Translations under genes and position numbers: made by a program
Shown here: in pieces, positions 47,872 through 59,669 of the stretch
Numbering within the stretch: position 1 is the first letter of the stretch
Layout of the letters: each line of letters starts with the position of its first letter
DNA from: Bisporella sp. PMI_857
Taxonomy: Eukaryota > Ascomycota > Leotiomycetes > Helotiales > Helotiaceae
Assembly (NCBI GenBank): GCA_021307315.1
Contig: JAJSPD010000013.1
Location: forward strand, 496,001-560,000
Reading direction: 5' to 3'
DNA length: 64,000 bases
Notes under the pieces: generated by a model
The model's input: the letters and a program-made list of their open reading frames with translations, nothing else
The model's database searches: none
What the model was told of the DNA's origin: nothing

Positions 47872-50509
47872 TAATGCTGTGATTTATAGGTTCGATCTTG
47901 TTATATATCAAAAGAGCGACGGCAGAGGCTGGATCAGCAAAGCGCAAGGTGGGTGACAGAAGAGAGGTAAGTGGTGAGATTTAAGAATAAGTATCCTAAG
48001 TGCATAGACGTTCAAGTGACACATACCTATGAGTATGCTCTTGCATAAACAACACCTTTCATACGATACTAAGATAACCCGACATTGCTGAAGCGGTGGT
48101 TTACGATAAAGTCACGTATGCTAAATACCTTCTTTATCCCTTCTTCAATTACGCTGCAGGGAACATAAGTAGGTAAGTGTAAGAACGTCTTTTACAGTCC
48201 GAGCTTGGACTTTACTTTGTTCAAAGTAAAAGCAAAAATGTTAGGGAATGCCCTGCTTTGTTCCGATACCCAGAGGAATGTTCAACATTATTAATTACAC
48301 TTACAATCATATCTCCCTCGCCTTTCTGAACCTGTTAAATTTGATTTGCTTATTCGGATTTGGCTGAAGCACAAGATAAATTCAGAGGATGTCTGTAGCC
48401 AACCCGTTTCTTCAGTCGAGAGGTAGAGAGGAAGTTAGGGGTGGTTCTTGTGGATGCCATGATGTCAAAAGCCCAGAAAGCAAGAATTTAATGTGTTGAG
48501 ATTCGTATCCGATCCAAATGATTAACGACAGTGTAGTCATCGTGGTTCTCCATGTCTAGACAGCAAGTATCTTCAAGACAACAGCAGCATGCTGAAGGCA
48601 TCAGAGAAAGCTCATTCGCCGGCTTTGTCTAGACAGCAAGCATCTTCAAGACAACAGCAGTAAGTTGAAGAATCAGAGAAAGCTCATTCGCCGGCCATGA
48701 ACAAGCTTTTATGGGAGCACAGAACCCAGATCCAAGACTACATGTGCTTGGTTGCTTTGCCATTCTAAACCTGCAGTTCTGCAGCGCTTCTTGCTCCATC
48801 CATATGGTGCCCCTTTTCGGCTAAATTTTCTACGGAGACAGAGAGGTTCGAGGTCGGGCTTATATGCTTTTCCCGGTGTCATCGATCTGTCTTCCTTGTG
48901 CGGTAATGCGGATGTTGTGAATCAGCTTGTATTTTCAATTCAGGGCTACGCAAACCCGGTACACTCGAGCTTTCAGTAATTATCGAAACCTTTATAAGCT
49001 CAGGTCCGGAGGTCAAGAAACCTCCGTCCGCATTGGCAGTTTTGAACATGGAGCTGAACCCCTGAGAGTTCTCTGGATGACCTGGAGTTCCGGAGTGAAC
49101 TCTGGAGGCATTTTACTCTTCCGAGCTGGTGTAAGTTTCTTCAAGACGTGATATGTGACGTCGAATAGTGCTTAAAGGTAAGAATTTCTTGTTAATTGTC
49201 CAACGGCAAAAGTTTAAGTAAAAGATGCAAGCTAGATAACAGCACGGTTTCATATGATAACAAATGTCCTGGGTTTTAATTTAATAACAAGGTTTGCTTT
49301 TTTTGTTTTTTTTTCCCGGCGTATGTTTCAAGGCATACAGCTACAGCAATATAGGATTCCATTCTTCGATTGTTCCGGTCTGTCGGAGTAAAGGAAACCT
49401 CGTCCGGCTTACACGGCCAACACAGGAGGCTGCAAAGGAGACTGTCAAGCAATTGGCCTTCCTGGAAGGAAACAATCCTGAATCAAGAGGACTGCGGCCT
49501 TTTAAAACTAATGCGGCCTTACATTTCACGCTTCAAGCATCTTGGCGCGTACTCAAAGTTGGCGAAGCGCATGGCTGGCTATCCCTCCTTGTGCCATTCC
49601 TGCATATTTCTTGTTTTGCATCAGTTATCTTGACTTTGGAACTTGTTATAAAGATCGATTTCCCTGGAGATATGACACCAAGAACATTATTCTGAGGCTA
49701 AGGCCAAGGCAGAGAGCCATGGCGGTGCCCTTGTCTGGTTGCCCCCCGGTTTGTGTGTAGTCGATTTCAGATTTAAATGCCATGCTTGTTGCATTTTTGA
49801 TAGTTGTGGGTTTGAAGATGGGAAGGTAATGTTAACTGTGATAGCGAACAATGAGTGACAAAGAAGAAGTTGGTGGCAGCAACGACTTTGATTAGTCGAG
49901 TAGGTGTGAGGTATGTTGCAGAGGAGCAAACTTCATTGAAATATGCTTGAGAAGTTTACGTGTTCATGTGAACTTAGACACCGGCGTTAGGGTATGTGTT
50001 TTAGTAGCTTGCTGATCGCCTGTCTAAGATTTGTAAGATGGGATATTTGCGTTCTGGGAACGAAAAAGCTCATCATGTATTCTTATATACTGATTCTACG
50101 TGTGTTCTGTCACAGTGACTAAAGTGGTTGTCGAAGGTCTCACTGGAAATGAAGGAACCATTAAATTCTTATTGCAAGGTTCAAACATTTCAAGCTGGAC
50201 TCTAGCCTTCCGCAATCTGATATGGCACATGCAGCAGGAAATCAGCACAATTTAACGTAGACAGCGTTAGGATGCTCTTGGGTACTATGACAAGCAGCTG
50301 TGAAGATTATGTAGCCACTTCTTTCAATGTATAAATCCAGGCTTGTAATTTGAGACTTGAGAGATGCTTAGCGATAACAAGTCTTATAGACGAGATGCCT
50401 TAGACACTCCCTCTAGAACCCTCCCTAGAATAGACTCCACCCTTTCTTGCATCTTGCCTCGTCATTCCTCTTCCTTGACTCCTTAGACATTCGCTAGATT
50501 ATGCACACC
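47872..50509. other. 2.6 kb stretch without convincing genes
   Basis: It contains a 72-bp tandem duplication (listed separately). An ORF at 49294..49695 starts only from a non-ATG codon and has no recognisable content. I see no RNA gene. Confidence 0.5.
48554..48696. repeat. tandem duplication, two ~72-bp units
   Basis: Unit 1 is 48554..48625 and unit 2 is 48626..48696. Both run from TGTCTAGACAGCAAG through CATCTTCAAGACAACAGCAG (TATC in unit 1) to AGAGAAAGCTCATTCGCCGG. They differ by a few substitutions and small indels in the middle, so the duplication is not brand new. Each unit contains a TCTAGA site. There is no overlap with a recognisable gene. Confidence 0.82.
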
Positions 50510-51050
50510 CTACACCCGGTCGCGATTCAGATTCTCCCCTAGATCCGTGACGCCCATCTCAGCGCGAGACACCATATTCATAGCCACAAAGAAGTCGGTA
50601 CGGAGGAAGGTCATCTCGTCATCAGGGTCGAAGTCCTTGCCGCCGTGGACGATCAGGCACGAGTCATCCTTGACGCTTTGCTCGTCGAGGATGACGAAGA
50701 GCCGGTTGGTGAGAAGATCTACTGGTGCGATGCGCTCGAGGAAGATAGCGTTGACCTCGGCTGAGTCAGACCGGCAAAGGGGGAGGTGAAGGAGGCTATT
50801 GGCGCGGTGGAGCAGCTTCGCAAGTCCTCCTCGGACGAGGGCTCGATCAAGGTCATGATATGTGGCTGCCAGGTTTCCTGTCCAACATATTTTAGGGTAG
50901 AAGTAATGAACCTTTCCAGAATCTGTGGCTACCATTAGGGAGCGTGGATAGCACGTGATCAATCATGAAGTGACGAACTCCGCCGGGGATGTTGGATGTG
51001 CAGAAAACCGGCACGGTGGTTGGTAGGTATGTGATGGGGCTGGAAGCCAT
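50510..51050 (-). CDS. hypothetical protein, 161 aa, two exons
   Basis: Exons in coding order are 51050..50933 and 50877..50510. The 55-nt intron has a GTAGCC donor and an ACAG acceptor with a CTAAAA branch-like site, and the frame stays in phase. The product starts MASSPITYLPTTVPVFC and contains SNIPGGVRHFMIDHVLSTLP, HDLDRALVRGGLAKLLHRAN, FLERIAPVDLLTNRLFVILD and FDPDDEMTFLRTDFFVAMNM. It has a mixed alpha/beta composition with no signal peptide. I do not recognise a family. The composition and the way the splice restores one long frame favour a real gene, perhaps restricted to related fungi. Confidence 0.55.
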
Positions 51051-53457
51051 AGCTGAAGACTGCGTGACAGGAAGCTGTACGTATGGAGTCGCTGATGTGT
51101 AGAAGAAAACTTGAGGCAGAAGTTGGATGTGAATTCTAGACACGAAACTGAGTAACTATACTTTTCTAATTGCTGGCACTCAGTTGCGCTTGGTTGTTCG
51201 AAGATTGACACAAAAGTCCAGCTTAGTCAAGGGAAGATGTTTTGCCTCGTTAATAAGGATGCTGTGGTGGCTCTGTTCAACTGCATAGAAAAAGGTATTG
51301 CTGCGCCTCACTTCGTATACCCAGCTGAAGTGTAGCATTTATATTGGCTTTCCCGTTTGTCATGTACACCCTCAACACATCCTGCTGCAGAACACGAATG
51401 TTTATTTGTACACGGGGCGAATTTTTATCCGCCCTATCACTCTCGATACTACCACACTGCACCACCATCACTATGCTCACTGTTACTGATCTCTTACATT
51501 CCGGATTTCCGCTCCTTGGCTAATACTACCGTATTCCGACTTCTTTCAAATGTATCTGCTTACTGTGATACTCGTTACCCGCGTGCTCTCCTTTCTTTCT
51601 CTGCGGCCAGTATTAACCTAATTGTTCTGTCGCGATGCTTCGTCTGAAATTTATTTCCCACTTTGGTTATCTCCGCTGGCATCACTATAGCCATGAGAGC
51701 GTATATCCCGGCAATAGAAAAGCTAACGGTCAGAAAATTGCAGCATCTATTGTAAGTACCGCACAACACTAAACTGAAACATATACCTGCGCTCTCGGTG
51801 GCTCTTCTACATCGCCATTGCAGAATCTTGACAAAGAGCTAAGCATGGATTTTGTTGTTCTTGTTATACTGTACTACATGCTTCTATTTTTCTTGTTTCT
51901 TGTTTGCTGTTTTATTTCAGGTAAACGGCGCTTTGGAAGGGCCTGGGCGGCTGAAAAGAGGAAAGGAAAACTCTTTGTTTTGTTTATATGGTTCAATATA
52001 GCACTTGCCAAAATACGGTCACTTCTTTGTTTGCAGTGCACTACACCTATACCAGAATGATCATCATAAATGTCGCTATGATAACTTGAAGAGGAAACAA
52101 ATACCGTACAGTTAGTGGATGATACACTGCAATTCTTTGCAAATGCAAAGTAATCCTGAGAATAAAGCTTAGACAATGGGAAACTCAGATCCACTTTTGG
52201 TCTGAACTCTTAAGGTAAGACTACTGGAATAAATTCATGACACAGATACAGCAAATGCATCTTCCTCTCAACCGAACTAGAATTTCACTGCCCGCACTAC
52301 CAAGTACAGGACCTAAAAACACATTCGTGCACAAGAAAGGGCAAGAAAGGGCTGGAAATGGGTTCAAACACGTTACAAAATAACCAATGTAGATGTAGAG
52401 GTCTGTAAGCTGTGTATATCTCTGGGATTGGAAGGGCTGCGACTTGAGACGGTGAGGAAAAACATGCAGCGACAGTTTGAATGACAACAAATACCAGATG
52501 GTGACGAATAAGGAAGAGAATAAATGGGAAAGTAAGACCTTGTATTACCCAGTCACTAAACTTTCCGTTGCTTCCTCAGATAATCAAAATCCATACACGC
52601 ACGAGACGAGATTAGTTGGATGCCACAGAAAGAGCAGCTGAAACGATCGGACGCATGCCTATCCATTTATCTTTTGGAGATCAAAGATAGCAAAACATAC
52701 CCTTATATAGGCATTTAGAGACAGTTCCCTTTCACATTCTATCGACATAAAATGCAAAACCGAGAACAAAATAGATATATGGGAGCTTTTCTTAGCGTAT
52801 AGCAGAACTATTTAAGGGGCGAGCATCGTAAAGAGAATATATAACCTGCAACGACTCCCCTGAAGTCATACATAGATCTGCTACAAGAAGACATTCGATC
52901 AGGAATGGCAATGTGTAGCTCTTCAGGTGAGCGAAGTAGGGAATGTGCGGCGGACTGTGCAAGCGTATTTTGTATGATATTTTTTGGGGCATGAACCAAG
53001 ATCAAATTGTAACATTTATTTTACTGTAGAATAACAGCGAAGCTCCGGGTGACAGCAGCAAGTTTTGATCTGGTGGAACAAATCTAAAAGGCAGAATAAG
53101 AGGTAGACGGCAATCTCGCAGTGCCCAACTTGACGGGCTAACTGGTTTTGGGAGTTTACAGAGGAACATGCTTAAATTTTTTGGGCTCATCATTGGCCTT
53201 CTAAGTTGGAGTGAAATACACACTTTTTATGTTACGTGTAAATAAAAGCAAAATCAGGTCTTAAAAAGCAACAAAGTTGATGTCTTCCTAGAAAAGCTGG
53301 TGGCACTAGCCAGGCAAATAATCAACCAGTTAGGAAGGGCTCAAGAAACAAGAAGGGTAGCTAGCTTGGCAATACAGTACCTAAAGATCGACACCACAAT
53401 AGACAAATGAAAATGATAAAATGCCATTTGTCATATGCCGCTATGCTATACAAAATA
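51051..53457. other. 2.4 kb stretch without convincing genes
   Basis: AT-rich sequence with short frames only, such as 51818..52060 (plus), which encodes a hydrophobic stretch from a non-ATG start. Nothing is supported beyond flanking UTR and promoter sequence. Confidence 0.5.
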
Positions 53458-54501
53458 TTATCTGATGTTTCGTTTCCTTATCCAGCTCTTGATATCCTTC
53501 TCGGCTTTCTCCCAGGCCAACGCTGCCCTCCTCGCATGCTCTTTTGGAACCTGCTCGCCAGGTTCATTCATCGTCCGGGAGAATAATTCCATACTAATCC
53601 AGCCCTTGTACCCCAAGCCATCAATAATAGCTTTCAGCACATCCTGCACGGGAAGATATCCTCGCTCCTCGCCATAGAATAATCTCGCGGCTCTCGACCA
53701 ATTCATTCTCGCTGGTTGACCATCAACGTAGAATGCATGTCCGGGCTGTAGTGGATCTCTCAATTTCTCTGCATCCACGAGCTGTATGAAAAAAACCTTT
53801 TCCACATCGATTGTCCTTACCATTTTTTCTAAAGAAGCCTTTAACATGGCAGCACCACCAGGCACAAGCCCATCAGGAGCCACAGGATCAGCGTAAACAC
53901 GACCAGCGATGTTATACGTATCCAAACAGACACCGAAGTTCCACCTTCCAACTCTCTCCACGATATCCCATCCTTGTTCCCAAGTGTCAAAATATGTGCT
54001 CCAGCACAGATTCTCATATGCGAACTTGACCGGCGGCTTCTCTTGCGCACCTAGATCCGCAACTTCTATGAGATCCTGCACAACGACGTCCAAGTCCGCT
54101 GTTATCTCATCTTTACCGAGGAAGCTAGCAGGAATTTGTATGATATCTGTTCCTAGGATCTGCACCACCTTAAACCAGATCTTCAACTTCTCGATTCTTT
54201 TCTTATGTTCCGCCCTATCAATCAAGCCTTCGTAATGCATAAACGGTTGCAGACAGATGATAGTTAGGTCTCGCTCATCGCACATGTGCCTAATGGTATG
54301 TGCGGCTTTGATCTGGGCTTCGGGCGGGATGGGAGCGGATGAGGGGAGAGAGGCTTGGGAGCGGGCGAGATATTCGAGGTCCTCATAGAAGAGCTCAATG
54401 CCAGTGAGGTGCGCGGCAGCTGCGGCATCGAGTTTGGGGATGAGGTCGTGTACCCAAGCGCGCCCTAGGGACATGGATGAGATAGCTGCTTTGTAGGACA
54501 T
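53458..54501 (-). CDS. qa-4: 3-dehydroshikimate dehydratase, 347 aa
   Basis: A single-exon gene. The enzyme dehydrates 3-dehydroshikimate to protocatechuate, the last step of quinate catabolism before ring cleavage, in the cytosol. It is a TIM-barrel of the sugar-phosphate isomerase/epimerase-like fold. Expected metal-site residues are visible at the ends of strands: E163 (FAYENLCWS), D194 (FGVCLDTYNIAGR), Q240 (VFFIQLVDAE) and E305 (WISMELFSRT). The start MSYKAAISSMSLGRAWVHDL is the usual N-terminus; a longer upstream frame starts in the leader and is not family-like. The length matches single-domain fungal QA-4/QutC proteins (~350 aa). It lies head-to-tail behind the quinate permease gene, 1.05 kb away. 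Confidence 0.93.
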   Translation of the reverse strand: MSYKAAISSMSLGRAWVHDLIPKLDAAAAAHLTGIELFYEDLEYLARSQASLPSSAPIPPEAQIKAAHTIRHMCDERDLTIICLQPFMHYEGLIDRAEHKKRIEKLKIWFKVVQILGTDIIQIPASFLGKDEITADLDVVVQDLIEVADLGAQEKPPVKFAYENLCWSTYFDTWEQGWDIVERVGRWNFGVCLDTYNIAGRVYADPVAPDGLVPGGAAMLKASLEKMVRTIDVEKVFFIQLVDAEKLRDPLQPGHAFYVDGQPARMNWSRAARLFYGEERGYLPVQDVLKAIIDGLGYKGWISMELFSRTMNEPGEQVPKEHARRAALAWEKAEKDIKSWIRKRNIR

Positions 54502-55556
54502 TTTTACAGTTCCTCTTCTATCGATACGAATGTATGGTAGGCGGTAGCAGTGATAGGAGAATAAGAAAGGGAATTGAGGCGGCAAATAGACGGGGGGAGC
54601 ACGAGGAAGAAATGGGTTAGGATTGGAAACTCGAACTTAGCTTAGACTACTGAGAAGATGTGGGAAGATGCATCGCGAGAATGGAGGCTCCACATATGGG
54701 TGTCTGTAATACTTAGTTTGGCAGGTTCACTGCTTATTGTTTGGTGACACTAGAAGTTGTGTGACACGATGTTGTTTGGGGGTGAATGCTTGTGGCCGGA
54801 AAAAGTCTTTGCCATGAGGATGATCAGGTGTGGATGAGGAGGCTTAGCGTCGAGGCTTAGCGTCATGGCATGCCACCAACACACCACGGCCATATTCTCC
54901 AGGCAGAAACATCTGGACGCTGGCCTGGATATGCACCCACCCATCTTCACTCATCATTTTGCCTGGGATCGACTTCGAATATGAGAAGGTGAGATCGTTG
55001 AGCTGAGTTTCGCCATACTCTTTCCTTTTTCGTGATACAACATAACCTGTGGTACGTTTTTGACTTCTAGTTTCTGTTGTGCAATGGTAAGCATGGTTGC
55101 ACAGCTTCGCCCCTTTTTGGTGTATTACTTTTTGTATTTCCTCACGTTCAACTTTGGATATGAGATGCACCCATGTCTCTTAAGTTGAAAGATATCTTTC
55201 ATTCTACAACCCGACATAAAGTTGCAAGAGTCTCATCATCCTCCTCCAGTAAACCAACAAGAGCTAAGTACTCTGAGTGGGGACTCTGAATTATACTTTA
55301 AGATGTTTGCTACATGGCAGAAACGGATATGGACGCGGAAGGCTTAAGGTTACTCTGTTTTGGTAAGGCTAAGAAATGGGGCATGAGAAATCGACTCCGT
55401 ATTAGTTACACAAGTATATCTGGGATTGAGAACAATGGATGCTCGATACCGAGTTGGAGTTATGGACGGTAATTATCATCCTAGGGTATATTACACAGTA
55501 CATAATTATCTATCTCAGCATCTGCCTAGTTTTCCAATCCCTAAATCCAACGTTTA
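54502..55556. promoter_or_regulatory. upstream region of 3-dehydroshikimate dehydratase gene
   Basis: A 1.05-kb non-coding stretch between the quinate permease 3' end and the dehydratase start. A minus-strand frame at 54844..55170 is open but starts only at GTG and has no known motif. GGGTGAATGCTT near 54780 resembles half of the quinate-activator site; this is a weak match. Confidence 0.35.
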
Positions 55557-57373
55557 GACCCGCTCAACTTGAAGGGCTTGCTCTTTCTCGTTGCTGAGTC
55601 CAGCGCCATCGGCGTTTGCGCGAAACTCGGCCTCCATTTCCCTCAATTCGGCCATGACAATCTTGTGTGCCTTTCGTGGAGGAAGTTCGAAGATTCTGTC
55701 CATGGCCTCGAGTGGAACACCTTTGGTCTCGGGAATAAGGAACCAGATGAAAACGACTGAACAAAGCATGAGCGAGGCAAAGAAAAAGTAGACGCCGTAT
55801 CCCATCTTGGTGAACATTTGAGGAGTGAAACGTGCAACTGGTGTATCTGTTAGCATGTGGCAATGTTAATCTCGAGGAGGAACATACCGAGGAAGTTCCA
55901 GAACCAGTTGTTGGCGGCTGCGAAAGCTTGAGCGAGGGTTCGTACGTTCTGATCGAACATTTCACTATTCAAGACCCACGGAGTTCCATTCCAGGATGGA
56001 GAATAGAATGCTGTCCAAAGATAAAAGAAGAAGATGGCAGCAATACCGCCTCCTTGAAGCTTCGCTGTAGGGTGCTTCTCTGGTTGAGCAACAGCAATAT
56101 AGCCGCCGACGAACCAGAGACAAAGTGAGCCTCCTATAGCGCCAATGATGAGAAGATTGCGACGACCTAGTTTATCGATGAGAAGAAGGAGCCAGACAAA
56201 GGTTAGTACAGTCTTGATCACACCAAAAATGCCAGTGGTGAGAAGTGAGGTATTCGTGCCAGTGACTCCGATAGATTTGAATACTGTTGGCGAGTAGTAG
56301 TTGATGGCATTGATTCCCGAGGTGTTTTGCCAGAAGAAGAGTGAACCACCGAGGAAAAAACGGTACATGACCTTCCGGCTATTCATGACGGACCTCATTG
56401 GCTGCCAGAATCCCACGCCTACCGTGGAACGCTGTCCTTCAATAGCAGCATCACAAGCTGTGATCTCCTCTAACATGTAGATGTGATCAACTGGAAGGTT
56501 GCGGATCCAAGACAAGTTCTTGAGAGCCTGCTCACGTTTGCCTTTCGACAGGAGCCACCGAGGAGACTCCTTGCAAAGAAAGGAACCAGCTAGAAGCATT
56601 CCAGCGGGGACGAGCTGAACCGCGAATGGAATGATCCATTGCTTATGTGACGGACCCATTGTCTCGACAAGCCCATAGTTGATCCAGAATCCAACGAGCC
56701 CTCCAACTTGCCAGCCAAGTTCGTACAACCCGACGAGTCTTCCTCGGATAGCTGGTGGCGAAATTTCAGAGATATCTAATAATGTTAATGGATGAAATGC
56801 AGAGAGTGCAGAGAAAGTCGAAACTTACAGATTGGGACCAAGTTGGAAGCACCACCAACTCCAATTCCTGCTAGAACACGACCACCATAGATCAAACCAA
56901 GTCCCCTATCACCATTTGCTCCTAGCATGATGCCTGCGCCAAGAATGAACACCACGCTGAAGAGAGTGAGACCCCTTTGCCTGCCTAAAAAGTGACCGGT
57001 GGCGTAGGCAAAAAGGGCACCAAAAAATGCACCGGCCTGGTAAAGAGATACGACATTTGCTTTCAACAAATCGACTTCTGCTTTCGTCTTTTGCGAGGGC
57101 ACCGCCCACCTAAACTCAGAGATGAAAGAAGGTAGTGCTAGTGTGCCTCCGATGAAAGCAGAATCATAGCCAATCACTATAATGGCAAGTCAGCGAGTTT
57201 TCCAATTGAACAATTCCAAGAACAACTCCTCGCCATCCCCAGAGGTATTCTCAAGAAGATCATGGAAACTTACTGACTGCCGCAAAGGATGCGACACTTG
57301 CTGTCATATACACCCGCCAGTTGTAGACCTCAGGGGGCGTTGGCCTATCCTCAACCTTTGAGAGGATACCCAT
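55554..57373 (-). CDS. qa-y: quinate permease, MFS sugar-porter family, 539 aa
   Basis: Exons in coding order are 57373..57274, 57176..56829, 56775..55888 and 55837..55554, all in phase. It is a 12-TM plasma-membrane symporter. Visible sugar-porter features are MIGYDSAFIGGTLALPSF (TM1 region), GRQRGLT in loop 2-3, GRVLAGIGVGGASNLVPIYI and SEISPPAIRGRLVGLYE across the second splice, CKESPRWLLSKGKREQA, INYYSPTVFKSIGV, DKLGRRNLL and IPETKGVPLEAMDRIFEL. The N-terminus MGILSKVEDRPTPPEVYNWR with WRVYMTASVASFAA is that of QutD/QA-Y quinate transporters. It is divergent from the quinate dehydrogenase gene, sharing a 1-kb promoter, and upstream of the dehydratase. The assignment rests on family wording and gene context together. 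Confidence 0.93.
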
Positions 57374-58361
57374 GATGAAGAATTTTGTTCCGATGATGGT
57401 TATCAGGCTGGAAGTTTGAGACGCACAAGATGAGGAGTCTGGGGTATGAAGGTTGGGGTTGGTATTAATAAAGCTCTCTGCTCAATTGAGCAAGCAGGAA
57501 ATGCATAAGGATCGGGTTTTCCCAGCAGCTGATTTGACCAGGAAGTGTGATATTGGCGCTTTACGAAGCACATGGTAAGGGCATGGCGATTCTTGTGTGG
57601 ACGAGTCATGGCCAAAGTCGACCCCACAACAGAGGTTTTTCCTACTCATCTGGAAGCAACCCCATATTCTGGGGTCATGAAGGCGAATGGAGGCGCATTT
57701 GACGAGACGGTCAGCGCGATTGATCCAATGAGCATGAAGATAATTCCTAGTAGATTGGCGGTGGAATAACCAAGAATGGAGCACTTCCGGGGATATGCCT
57801 AGCAATCGACCGCTGGTCTGGGCATACACTAACGGTTCAATATTCTTCCAATTGATAAGACATCACCACGTCCCTACACAGTAGACCTTTGTGCTTTACA
57901 AATGTTGAGTAGGTTGTTTCCGTAATTGTTTCGTGGTTGAGTCTATGTTATCTCATTCTTGCTCGAAAACAACGCGGGAGAGAGACAGTGCTTGTACCAC
58001 GACTGAGAACTCTTTCTAGCCGGAATAATACTATATTAGAGCTAAACTCCAGGAGACAGCCCAAAGCTGGTTGAATATTGACGCGAATAAGATTGATCCC
58101 TGGGGTATTTCTTATCCGCCTTGGAGTCCGCTAATTTATGATTTGTTTGGTGCTTGATCCGGAAGAGGATGGAAGTGGAGGATGCGGGGTCAACCCATGT
58201 TTGGGTATTGGATGGCTTCATAATTTCACTGTCATGCTCTTGATATACACTATCCGCAAGCTATCTTATATATTGAAAAGAGCACGGATTGTCTTCATAT
58301 AGCCACTACCTACCGAAATCTCAATTCTTTGTCGTCCTCAAGTGAAAAAAAGAAGTTCAAT
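57374..58361. promoter_or_regulatory. divergent promoter, quinate permease / quinate dehydrogenase
   Basis: A 988-bp region between divergent start codons of two quinate-pathway genes. No convincing ORF is present. It contains one candidate activator site (listed separately). Joint induction by quinate is inferred from known fungal qa/qut regulation. Confidence 0.5.
58102..58117 (+). promoter_or_regulatory. candidate QA-1F/QutA-type activator site
   Basis: GGGGTATTTCTTATCC matches the palindromic activator consensus GGRTAARYRYTTAYCC (recalled) at 12 of 16 positions. The right half (YTTAYCC) is perfect and the left half weak. It lies 245 bp upstream of the quinate dehydrogenase start. Confidence 0.3.
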
Positions 58362-59438
58362 ATGGCAGAATTTGCGGACGTTACCCCAGACGACTCTCAT
58401 GTCGAGAAAATCGGGTATCTTTTTGGTCATCCAATTGCCCATTCCCGTGCGTAATTTCCCTCCGCGAAGCTCAATTGCTGTCTCCCTTTCTTATACCTAC
58501 TGGCAGACAGCTCTTAACTCCAACGTACTACAGTATCTCCTCTTTTCCACCAAACCATATACGATACCCTTGGCTTGAAATGGGCTCAATTACCCCTCGA
58601 TTCGGTCAACATGCCCAACTTCCTGCGGCTCACCAAAGAGCCAAAGTTCTATGGATCTTCTGTTACAAGTAAGCAAACCCTCTGGTAATCCAGGTACGGA
58701 AACTGACTTTCCAAAGTGCCACATAAAATAGCCATAATTCCCCACGTCGACAAAATGACTCAAGAAGCAAGAGAAATAGGGGCTTGCAACACGGTCTACA
58801 TCCGCAATGAAGATGGGAAACGCATAATGTGGGGTACTAATACAGACTGCGTCGGAATACGTGAAGCCTTCTATCAAAATCTCCTTCCTTCCCAAACACC
58901 CGAAACTTACAGAGGGAAGCCGGGAATGGTGATTGGTGGGGGAGGAGCTTGTCGGAGCGCTGTATATGCTTTGAAACGATACATGGGTTGTTCACCTATA
59001 TATGTTGTCAACAGAGACGTTAAAGAGGTGGAGGCTGTACTTGAGTCTTGTAAAGGCGCGGGGTATGGAGACGATCTGATTCATGTCCGAACTGCAGATC
59101 AAGCATCGTCATTAGCTTCTCCAGCAGCTATAGTTGCCTGTATACCAAACTTTCCGCCCAAGACTCCGGAGGAAATTGAGGCAAGGAAAATCATAGAGAC
59201 TTTCTTGCAAAAGCCAGAGAAAGGCGCCATCTTGGAAATGTGTTATCATCCCACACCATTCACCGAGATTGCGGCAATCAGTGAGAAGGAAGGATGGCAG
59301 GTTATTCTGGGAACTGAGGCTATGATTTATCAAGGCCTTGAACAGAGCAGCCTATGGACCCTGAAAAACGTTAAAGATTTACCGGTTGCGAAAGTGAAGG
59401 AAGTGGTTGCCGCAGCGCTGAAGGCCCATGCGAAGTAA
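58362..59438 (+). CDS. qa-3: quinate/shikimate dehydrogenase, catabolic, 313 aa
   Basis: Exons are 58362..58446, 58534..58668 and 58717..59438. It oxidises quinate to 3-dehydroquinate (and shikimate to dehydroshikimate) with NAD(P). The two splices create the shikimate-dehydrogenase signatures GHPIAHSLSPLFHQTIYD and SSVTMPHK. K77 in SSVTMPHK is the expected catalytic lysine. N98 (GACNTVY) and D117 (WGTNTDCVG) are the other expected active-site residues. The dinucleotide loop is GGGGACRS (147-154), and the QGLEQSSLWT element lies near the C-terminus. It is a stand-alone protein of the usual QA-3/QutB size, not the pentafunctional AROM fusion, which points to a catabolic role. It is divergent from the quinate permease and convergent with the dehydroquinase gene. 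Confidence 0.93.
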
Positions 59439-59669
59439 AGAACAAAGTAACTCAGTGTATCATAACATATATGAAGATTTCCCCAAATACGTTTAATGGA
59501 ATTCTTCTATGTGAGACAAGCTATCCTAGAACGCATCCTCTGATAAATTCTGCCTTCAAGCACTAATTATATATGTGCGTTGGTGAGCGTCTATCTCCTT
59601 CAGCCACAGCCCTTGATACTGGAGTAATGCTCAAAATTTCTATACTTTTTTTTCATTCAATCTCAGTAT

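Noticed and set aside
49294..49695. 133-codon plus-strand frame
   Set aside because: It has a non-ATG start, an odd composition, no family feature and no splice partners.
54844..55170. 108-codon minus-strand frame upstream of the dehydroshikimate dehydratase gene
   Set aside because: It begins only at GTG, has no recognisable motif and no splice links. It is more likely promoter or leader sequence.
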